Of a DNA stretch of 64,000 nucleotides, positions 56,590 to 64,000 are shown piece after piece. A program made the position numbers and the translations under genes. Numbering within the stretch: the stretch's first letter is position 1; each line of letters opens with the position of its first letter. A model generated the notes under the pieces. That model was not told where the DNA came from and made no database searches. It worked only from the letters and a program-made list of their open reading frames with translations. The DNA comes from Hydrangea macrophylla (taxonomy: Eukaryota; Streptophyta; Magnoliopsida; Cornales; Hydrangeaceae): contig CM066982.1 in the NCBI GenBank assembly GCA_033977485.1, positions 35,256,218 through 35,320,217 on the forward strand, read 5' to 3'.

Positions 56590-57503
56590 GGTGTTTCGTT
56601 CTCTTCTTCTTCGATCGCGGTGACAATGTTGAATGAAGGCTCGTATCTTTGCTCAATTATCAAAGGCATCATCTTGACTCCCACGGGAATTTTGATCATA
56701 GAGGCTAAGGTAGCCAGCGAATCTGCTAGCAGGTTCTCTTTCCTTGGCAAGTAGAAGAATGTGATGTTCTTGAACTGTTCCTTGAGTTTGTCGAGATGAT
56801 CATGATAGGGCTTCAACCTTTCTTCTTTCACTTTCCATTATCCTCTAGCTTATGATATAATGAGGTTTGAATCTGCGAAGACATCCAACTTCTGAACTTT
56901 CAGTTCTATAGCTACTTCCATCCTCATAATGCATGCCTCGTACTCAGCGGTGTTGTTGGTGGAGTTATAATTGAGCTTGACTGCCAGTGGGGTATGGTCC
57001 CCATTTGGTGATACTAGAATCATTCCCACTCCGTAGCCTTTCGTGTTGGCTGCTCCATCAAAGTACAACTTCCACTGTTCTTCCTTGATTTCCATGATAT
57101 TCTCGTTCGGGGACGGAAAATCTCTACTTACTTCAAAATCAATGGCGTGTTCATCAAGATGTTCAGCTGTAGTTCTCCCTTTTACCGATTTGCTTGTCAC
57201 ATACTTGATATCGAATTTGGATAGTAGAAGTAACCAATGGGATATATGAGCGATCAGGGCAGGTTTTTCGAGGAGGTATTTTAGAAGATCCATGTGGGAT
57301 ATAAGCAAAACTGAGAAGGCCAGCATGTAGTGTCTTAGTCCGCGAGTGCACCAAACCAAGGCCCAACATCTTTTTTCGAGGGTAGAGTAGTTGAGCTCAT
57401 ACCCAGTCATCCTCTTGCTAAAGTAATATATGGCTTTTTCGGAGTGGCTTTCTTCTCCTTCTTGGGCTAGCATGCAACCCATGGCATTTTCGGAGACAAA
57501 TAA
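56541..57503 (-). pseudogene. pol: Tat copy 2: RNase H second half and archaeal-type RNase H
   Basis: Includes KAIYYFSKRMTGYELNYSTL (RNase H), YVTSKSVKGRTTAEHL and the archaeal-type domain: FDGAANTKGYGVGMILVS (catalytic Asp intact, unlike copy 1), NNTAEYEACIMRMEVA, FADSNLIIS and ENLLADSLATLASM. The dual RNase H marks the Tat lineage. Stops at 56850 and nearby (ARG followed by a stop, where copy 1 reads W) break the frame. A stop near 57504 separates it from the RT end. Confidence 0.85.
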
Positions 57504-57872
57504 CTAAAGTAATAAAGGCTTATGAGGAGTGGGTGGTAAAAGGACGGGCGGATTTTGAAGGTAGGCTTTTATTTTGTCGAAAGCGGCTTGGCATTGGTCA
57601 TCCCATTGGAACTTCTCTCCTTTTCTCAGCAATCGGAACAAAGGATCACATGTAGTTGTGAGTTTAGAGATGAAGCAGCTGCTAAATTGGATTCTTCCGA
57701 GAAACCCTCTCAATTCCTTTTCATTCCGTGGTGGTGCCATTTTTAGGATTGCCTTGATCTTAGAGGGATCCACCTCCATCCCCCTTTGTGTGATGAGAAA
57801 ACCCAGGAGCTTACCGGAGGTCACACTAAAAGTGCATTTCTTTGGATTCAACTTCATCTTGTATTTGCGCAA
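57504..57872 (-). pseudogene. pol: Tat copy 2: RT thumb and connection
   Basis: 122 residues, KLNPKKCTFSVTSGKLLGFL and VDPSKIKAILKMAPPRNEKE, then FQWDDQCQAAFDKIKAYLQN. It is in a different frame from the RT palm; the shift lies near 57860. Confidence 0.85.
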
Positions 57873-58597
57873 CCTTTCAAAAACTTTTCCAGTGCCACCA
57901 AGTGTCCTTCTCTGTCCTTGGACTTCACAATCATGTCATCTACGTACACTTCTACTTCCTTGTGAATCATGTCATGTAACAGAGTGGTGGCAGCTCTTTG
58001 GTAGGTTGCTCCAGCATTCTTGAGTCCGAAAGGCATTACCCTATAACAGTTGGTTCCCCAAGGTATGGTGAATGTCATCTTTTTTCGATCTTCTGGCGCC
58101 ATTAGAATCTGATTGTACCCCGAAAAGCCATCCATAAATGACAGTAGCTCATGTCCTGCGGTGTTATCCACTAACACATCGATGTGGGGAAGCGGGAAGT
58201 CATCCTTAGGACTTGCTTTGTGTAGATCACGAAAGTTGACGCACACACAAACCTTTTCAACCTTTTTGGGGACTGGCATGATATTGACAACCCATTTCGG
58301 ATACTCAGTAACAATGATGAACCCTGGCTTGAATTGTTTCTCCACTTCTTCTTTGACCTTGAGTGTCCATTCTAGTCTCATGCTCCTAAGTTTCTGCTTG
58401 ACGGGCTTAGAATTAGGAAAGAGGGGAATGCGATGTTGGACGATGTCAGGATCGACCCCAGGCATGTCCTCGTAAGACCAAGCAAAAACATCTTTGAATT
58501 CTTTTAGCAAGAGAGTCAATTTTTCTTTTTCTTTTTTATTAAGGGTTGAGCCAATTTGCACAATTTGTGGATTATCTGTTTCACCTAGGTTAACCAA
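57854..58597 (-). pseudogene. pol: Tat copy 2: reverse transcriptase palm
   Basis: 247 residues. CVNFRDLHKASPKDDFPLPH (119-138), motif A with D156 (SFMDGFSGYNQI), CYRVMPFGLKNAGATYQRA (184-202) and catalytic YVDD at 218-221. It has no stop inside; the frame shifts after ALEKFLKGC. Upstream the same frame continues into the acidic linker, interrupted by a stop near 58685. The catalytic residues are intact, and this domain is absent from copy 1. Confidence 0.9.
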
Positions 58598-58684
58598 TAA
58601 AGTATCTTCGATTATTTCATAAACAGGTGGTTTTTCAATTAGTTGCTTAAGTTCAATTAGGAGATCCTCGGAGGGATTTGTGCA

Positions 58685-59650
58685 TTAACAAGTATTAGAC
58701 ACAGAGGAGTAAGCAGAATCTTCTTTCTTTTCATTCATGATAGGTGGAGTGATTACATTAGACAGTGGCGGGCTTACAGCAATGGACTTTGGTACAGACT
58801 CGATAATTGGAAGTACAGACTCTAGGAGAACAGGGGATAGGGAGATAGATGGCTCTACAGCCTGGTTGCTCAGACCCTCCTCAGTTGGCTTGATCTGATC
58901 ATCTTGGCTCTTGGCCCTCTTTTCTTCCTTCTCTTCAGCGAACTCTTCCCACATTTTCTCGATAGCTTCAGTGTCCAGATTTTCCAACCAGTCTTCCTCC
59001 AGGGTTTTCTCAACTTCTTTGGGATAGAACGGATCTTGATAGGGGGGCCTTTCGCAGTCGACGAATATTTCAAGCTCGGGGTGCCTTTTTCCAGTGGCCT
59101 GATGGATCCAAGGTTATGGTAACCCAAAATAGGGGAAATCATTGCCTTTTTTGATGAATTTCCCATTCAAGGTTTTGCGGTATGGTGGGAGACTCCTCAC
59201 TCTTTTCTTCCATGGCCTCTGTAGCTCGACGTCTTCTTCAGTGGGTTTGTACCCTAACCCAAAAGTGCCTTGTTGCCCTTTGATCTGCGAGAACTCATGA
59301 ATCCCTTGCTGGCGTCGGCCCGATCCCATTCCAGGGAAGTAGTTCATTTTGCGGATGATGTTGACAACTATAGAGTGGATCTTGGGGAACTTGTCTTCAT
59401 CATTGATCATGTGGACTTCTTCCATGAAGAATCCCCCGATTTCTCCTTCTTCTAGCTCAGGTATTTGGATTTCAAAGATGGGAGCGTAGTTTGGAAAAGC
59501 TTCATTACCCCAACTATTGTCGAGGATGATTTTCACCTCCTTCTCATGAATGTACTTGATCATTTGATACACAATGGATGATACAACTTTGTTGATATGC
59601 AGCCAGGGCCTCCCGATCAACAAATTGAATGAGGTAGGTATGTCCATAAC
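58685..59650 (-). pseudogene. pol: Tat copy 2: linker between protease and RT
   Basis: Open segments 59114-59647 (starting SFNLLIGRPWLHINK, the end of the protease) and 58685-58987 (acidic, KMWEEFAEEKEEKRAKSQDD), all in one frame with stops near 59114 and 58685. The role of the long linker is unknown; it is conserved between copies 1 and 2. Confidence 0.75.
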
Positions 59651-60475
59651 TTAAAAGATTTCAGTGCTAACCAAAGATCCTACCCGAATTTGGAGAGAAA
59701 CAGTCCCCATCACATTTTTCTTAGTGTTATCGTAGGCCCTCACGGATTGCACAGATGGTGTGATGTCAAGGACATTGACCCCCAAGGCGGTGGTATTCCT
59801 TAGAGCACAAACATTTAGGACGAAGCCTATATCGACCAGACAGAATGGCACCTGCTGTCCCTTACATCCAACAGTAATGTACAAAGCTTTGCTATGTGTA
59901 GACCCTTTCGGCGGCAGGTCTTCATCAAAAAATGTAATGATTGGGTCAGGGGTGAGTGTGCCCAAGAAAGCCACCATGTCTTCCAGTGCAGCGTCGATGG
60001 GGACCTTAATTCCAGCTAAGGAATTCAACATAGCTTGCCTATGCTTGTAGGATGTTACCATAATGTCCCACATCGAGAGATGCGCTTGGGTCTTCTTCAA
60101 CTACTTTATCAACTCATTGTCTTCTTCGATGATCTCATCCATTTTTCCCTTTCCCTTGTCTTTGATCGGACTTTTTTTACTTGCTTCTGTGGTAGGCTGC
60201 GGAGGCTGATAATGATGGCCTGACCTAGTCAGATGATCAATCTCGGCAGGAGTAGGCCCCTCTACAGTCCCATCTTCTTTAAACCAGTCATAATCTATTC
60301 CCACAAATGGTTTCTCCTGCTCATTCCAAATAGAAGCATTGCTTTCATTGTCGGGATCATACCATTTGAGGTCCATTGCCCCTAGATCGTGTTCTTCTAA
60401 GAAGAATAGATCTTTTTCATCGGCCATCTGTTGCTGCCACTCATCATCTCCTCCTTCAATCATATGAATTCCCAC
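59651..60475 (-). pseudogene. pol: Tat copy 2: gag C-terminal tail and aspartic protease
   Basis: 60101-60475 is an acidic tail ending KGKGKMDEIIEEDNELIK at a TAG. 59651-60100 then reads LSMWDIMVTSYKHRQAMLNS and the protease start. The active-site region is CLVDIGFVLNVCAL: the catalytic Asp remains but Thr of D-T-G is Ile and the next Ser-type position is Phe. The frame stops at TAA 59651-59653, where copy 1 keeps CAA. Confidence 0.8.
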
Positions 60476-61608
60476 AGATTCTGAGATGTCAATGAGGGGT
60501 AAAGGTTGACCTAAGGGGGTGACATAGGCAGCAGGGTTAAAGGATACATGGACTCAATGAGGCTGATATTTTGGTGGTTTGGTAGAGGATTTTGAGTGAT
60601 ATGGGGCTGCTTTGGAGGTGGCTCAATGATATTCTGGTCAATGAGGTCTTGGATATCATGGCGAAGGCGCATGCAATCATCAGTGTTGGGGCCAGGGGAT
60701 TGGTGTTAGGTGCATCTTTTGGACATATCGCAGTTTGGCGGGATCGGGGTATTTCAAGGCTAGAGTAGTTGGAGGTGGCCTTTTTTAAGGAGGCGATCTA
60801 TGGCTGAAGAGAGAGGGATTTCTAATTTGGCGAAGTTGCGAGGAGGCTTCCTCGGGAAAGGGCGATTGGAGGAGTTAGCTTGGTTGGGAGGTTGGTACGG
60901 CCTAAGAGGGTAAGCCATAGGTTGACTGCTAAGGGCATTGACATCCGGAGGGTTGCGGGAGTAGTTGGGCCTTTTTGACAGACTCAGAGGCTCTTCTTTT
61001 TTTATCTTTCCTTCCCTTATGGAGTCTTCGATTCGAGTCCCAACTTCAAACAATTCCTTAAAGGTGGAGATGGACTGGTAAAGTAATTTCTCATGGTAGA
61101 GCGGCTGCAGATTTTGGATTAGCATCCTTACCTGTTCCTTTTCAATTGGTCGGTGGGTCATTTAGGCTACTTTATTCCTCCATCTGCTCAAAAATGCAGC
61201 GAACGATTCATTGTTGTTCTGTCGAGTTGTTTCCAAGTCTTTGATAGTGACATCAAGTTCATGGTTATAGGAATAGTGATCAACAAATACCCGAACTATG
61301 TCTTCCCATGCCTGAGTTTTGGAAGCTTCCAAGGTAAGGAACCATGATAGTGCAGACTTCGCGAGAGTTTTTGGGAACAACATTGCAATGTGCTCATGAG
61401 TACAGCCCATTGATTGGAAAATGTTCATACACAGCTTTACATTGCTCTTCGGATTTTCGGTTCCATTAAAATGGTCAATGGCAGGCATCTTGAAGTTTTT
61501 TGGAAGCTTCAGCTTAACAGGCTCAAAAAGTCCTTCCAAGTCTAGCATGTAATCATCAACCTCTTTACTCTTCCTTAATACGCTTTTCAGATTGTCGACT
61601 TTGTCCAT
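60476..61608 (-). pseudogene. gag: Tat copy 2: gag
   Basis: Starts at ATG 61608 (MDKVDNLKSVLRKSKEVDDY), six bases after a TAA shared with copy 1. 61162-61608 holds the gag core (MPAIDHFNGTENPKSNVKLC, LSWFLTLEASKTQAWEDIV, FAAFLSRWRNKV), ending TAA 61164-61162 where copy 1 has CAA. 60760-61161 continues with YHEKLLYQSISTFKELFEVG, RPNYSRNPPDVNAL and KPPRNFAKLEIPLS. Then TAG and TGA (about 60751-60759) replace CAG and CGA of copy 1. A knuckle-like region (DMSKRC, then NTDDC and HDIQDLIDQN) follows, with a frame shift before 60475. Confidence 0.82.
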
Positions 61609-61614
61609 TTTCTC

Positions 61615-61848
61615 TTATAACTTTTTCTCATATGCGAGCGGCGGGGCCCATTGAAACCAGTCTTCTTCTCCATTGTTCTCGGGATGCAGTATAAATCCGA
61701 ACGGTGGTGGTGGGAACTCAGGGGGACACTGTTGCCGCTGCTGTTTCAGTTCTTCCATGAACTTCAGGACCTGGGCCAGGCTGTCGGATTGCTGGCTTAT
61801 GGTGGCTCCCAATTCGGTGACCTTATTTTCTAGCTCTTCTTGATTCAT
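61615..61848 (-). CDS. Tat copy 2: short leader ORF before gag
   Basis: ATG 61848 (MNQEELENKVTELGATISQQ) to TAA 61617-61615, 77 codons, open. It is coiled-coil-like for the first 45 residues, then Pro-rich (PPEFPPPPFGF). The ATG at 61848 is preferred to the upstream GUG-type start, because copy 1 has the same ATG. It ends in TAA, then GAG AAA, then ATG of gag in the same frame, so it may be either a separate small protein or the N-terminus of gag reached by stop readthrough. Confidence 0.6.
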   Translation of the reverse strand: MNQEELENKVTELGATISQQSDSLAQVLKFMEELKQQRQQCPPEFPPPPFGFILHPENNGEEDWFQWAPPLAYEKKL

Positions 61849-62214
61849 GCTAAAATAACTTGTTGGGCTGATTCTGACCAAACGATTATCTGAATTTCTG
61901 ACCCAGGACGAAGATCCCAGTTACTGGCTTTGAGAATCTATAGTGATCCTACAGATTTGAGAGGATTTGTATCAGATTCTGACAATGATGACTTTAGATC
62001 GACAAATGACCGTGATGTTAATAGAAGTAGACATGACTTGTGTAAGACTGACTGAGACAGTGCGTGCAGACCAATAGGAATGGTGCATGCAAATGAGACA
62101 AGCACGCGGATGTAAACCCTAATCTATATGATGCTCCTATTTCTAACAGATAGCAGCTAAACAAATAAGGTCCTAACCATATAGAGTGTGCCAACTTTTT
62201 CCAGGGTTTTATGA
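61849..62214 (-). other. Tat copy 2: leader before gag
   Basis: Non-coding, matched by 11455-11850. No ORF recognised. Confidence 0.6.
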
Positions 62215-62672
62215 AGGCTTCTAGGAGAGACTATGCATTTCTGGTTGGTTTAGACAGAGTTTCGGAGAGAAATTGGCATATCTGGGCATTTCTAGTTGGT
62301 TTGGACAGAGTTTCGGAGAGAAACTGGCATATCTGGGATATCTGGATAGAGTTTCTGGGAGAAACAGGTTGATACAGTTATATCTGGGATATCTGGACAG
62401 AGTTTTTGGGGAGAAACTGGTTGATACGATTATATCTGGGATATCTGGACAGAGTTTCTGGGAGAAACTGGTTGATATGGTTATATCTGGGATATCTGGA
62501 CAGAGTTTTTAGGAAAAACTGGCATATCTGGGATATCTAGGCAGAGTTTTTGGGAGAAACAGGTTTATATGGTTATATTTGGGATATCTGGATAGAGTTT
62601 ATGGGAGAAACTGGTTGATATGGTTATATCTGGGATATCTGGATAGAGTTTCTGGGAGAAACAGGTTGATAT
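62215..62672 (-). repeat. Tat leader tandem repeat (copy 2)
   Basis: About nine units of gggatatctggacagagttt followed by ctgggagaaac-ggttgatat. The extra ggttgatatggtt insert is specific to this copy. Confidence 0.85.
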
Positions 62673-63293
62673 GTGATGATGGTGATCATACTGTCTAGCA
62701 AGTTTTCATACTCCTATGTCTTAGGACTGACAAACAAGGTTTGCGGTGTATATCTTACATTGAGCAGACATCCTTGTCATGGTACCTAGGCAGGTCAACT
62801 CAATGTGATCACATGTGAGTGATTGCCTTGGGAATCATAAGAAAGAGGTTCTTGCCTCATGCCACATAAGCGTCTACACCATGCAGGTAATCCCGTCAGG
62901 GCATACAGCAGTTATATCATATTGTCCTATCTGAAAAGATAAATTAACAGTCCTATGAAAGGTTCTACAGGAATCTATATGCAAAGGCTAGGTTTAGTCA
63001 GAGAGGGTCCGTTGACGAGAGTTCCAATATACCGTCAGGAAGACAATACGGAGGTTTTTACTCTTTTTGATATACCTTGGAAGGTACAATATCAACGGTG
63101 ACTTATGCCCTAGCACAGCAAGACCTGAACAATGTCAGCGCCGCGTTTTAGACACAGTCGGAGGGGAAATGCAGAAGTGCAATGCGGTGAACCAGACATA
63201 GTAAAAAGATGATGTTAAGGATTCTTCTTATGAGTCAAACCTCTGTATTATTTTGTTTTGAAAATAAAATTATCCCCAGCAGAGTCACCAGAT
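62673..63293 (-). other. Tat copy 2: 5' leader and primer-binding site
   Basis: Matches 12301-12933 and 35166-35797. At its right end the minus strand has the tRNA-Arg-like primer site (tggtgactctgctgggg at about 63272-63288, one base different from the other copies). Confidence 0.7.
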
Positions 63294-64000
63294 TGTGGAC
63301 ACGCGGAATTCCACCTCTTGCTTGTTTAAATCGTTTTGAAAAGGAAAAGAAAAGGTAGGTCTGTTGAAACCAGATACAGAGTCGCCACTTGGTCTTTGAG
63401 GAACCAAGAAACCTAATTTTAACTCACCCAAATGGATAAAGGGCACCAGCTCTTCATAACCAAAGAACTTGGCTCGGGGTTTTGGTACGAGAAAGGAAGG
63501 AGCCTTTGTCGCGACTAAAATACCCTCAACTCTCCCCATCTTTCAACGGGCCTCAATTAGAATCCAAATAATCATCTTATACAATGTATGGTTCAACAAT
63601 TAATACTATGATAGTATGTTACATCACACAAGAATTTTGAAATGAAAGATCAAAAGATAAGATATCGTTCATAATATCTAAGCCAAGTATCACACAATGC
63701 AAAGTGAAAGATCACACAAACAAACCTAGGAAAAATCGTCTAATCATGTATCAAGTAATAAAGTTTTCCTAATCTAAAGGGGACATGAGTTGTTCTTGAA
63801 ACAAATTATCAAATAAATCAAAATATGCTTAGCAAACTAGAATGATGCATGTTAATCTTTGAGAAAAGAAGACATCTCAATCCCTGGAATGGATGAGAAA
63901 GGATGGTTAGATCGAGAAGAAACATGAACGTATGATCAAATTCATTCCTTATAATCTTATTAGATTAGGAGTCACAAAAGCCCCAAATCTTTGCATGGAT
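63294..64000 (-). repeat. LTR D, 5' LTR of Tat copy 2, cut by the window edge
   Basis: First 707 bp of the LTR, starting tgtggacacg on the plus strand. It shares specific features with LTR C, such as gcggaattccacctcttgc and aaaggaaaagaaaaggtag. A minus-strand ORF (63285-63539) lies within the LTR and is not a gene. Confidence 0.85.

Larger units (their letters stand above)
45739..64000 (-). mobile_element. Tat/Ogre-type Ty3/gypsy copy 2, with antisense gene cassette
   Basis: It spans from 3' LTR C (45739-49156) through the internal region (49157-63293) to the first 707 bp of 5' LTR D, so the element runs past the window edge. Total length is at least 18 kb and would be near 21 kb with a full LTR D. 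It contains a leader repeat, gag, protease, RT, two RNase H domains, integrase and, downstream of pol, a plus-strand gene cassette. The Tat assignment rests on the archaeal-type RNase H, the tRNA-Arg-like primer site and the antisense ORFs. LTRs C and D are more alike than either is to A or B, as expected for one insertion. It is inserted in a copia LTR. Confidence 0.9.

Overview
The window is a repeat-dense stretch of an angiosperm nuclear genome, probably a dicot, though nothing here fixes the species. The evidence is the set of plant-specific retroelements: an Athila-type Ty3/gypsy element primed by tRNA-Asp, Tat/Ogre-type Ty3/gypsy elements with two RNase H domains and a tRNA-Arg-like primer site, a Sirevirus-like Ty1/copia 3' end, a chromodomain-bearing Ty3 remnant, a further copia LTR, and a SINE resembling the Au family. 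I recognise no ordinary single-copy host gene, rRNA, functional tRNA, CRISPR array or bacterial feature. All element genes are damaged.

Layout. 1-1105: unassigned repeat DNA with degenerate ~95-bp tandem repeats. 1106-4967: complete non-autonomous LTR element with only gag (LTRs 1106-1773 and 4300-4967, target duplication ATACT). 4973-6792: unassigned DNA with ~190-bp tandem repeats. 6793-12933: minus-strand Tat copy 1, cut off inside integrase and lacking the RT core. Its 5' LTR (LTR A) starts at 12934, is split by the Athila element (14953-29223, target duplication CTTAT), and resumes at 29229-30379. 30380-35797: minus-strand element B, a degenerate Tat relative holding two copies of a short gag-like ORF. 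Its 5' LTR (LTR B) is 35798-39042. 39043-40692: Sirevirus-like 3' end and LTR. 40693-44638: minus-strand chromovirus remnant. 44639-45738: copia LTR. 45739 to beyond the right edge: Tat copy 2, minus strand, with 3' LTR C (45739-49156, carrying a SINE), internal region 49157-63293 and the start of 5' LTR D (63294 onward).

Tat copy 2 is the most informative element. Read leftward it encodes a short leader ORF, gag, protease, RT, RNase H, archaeal-type RNase H and integrase. Between the end of pol (55346) and the 3' LTR lies a plus-strand cassette antisense to gag-pol: a multi-exon gene of the plant mobile domain (PMD) type (50888-53168) and a second ORF resembling the DUF7745 family (53544-54515). 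Splice sites and reading phases of the first gene are largely preserved. Several stops in both are TAG where tryptophan is expected. I consider this cassette the best candidate for an unusual system here; antisense ORFs are known in Tat-lineage elements, so novelty lies in the two-gene arrangement and its regulation.

Most nonsense codons fit decay of methylated cytosine (CGA to TGA, CAG or CAA to TAG or TAA, TGG to TAG), as expected for old silenced elements. Nesting gives a relative chronology: the chromovirus was hit by the copia LTR element, which was hit by Tat copy 2, whose LTR was hit by a SINE; the Sirevirus end was hit by the Tat complex, whose LTR A was hit by Athila.
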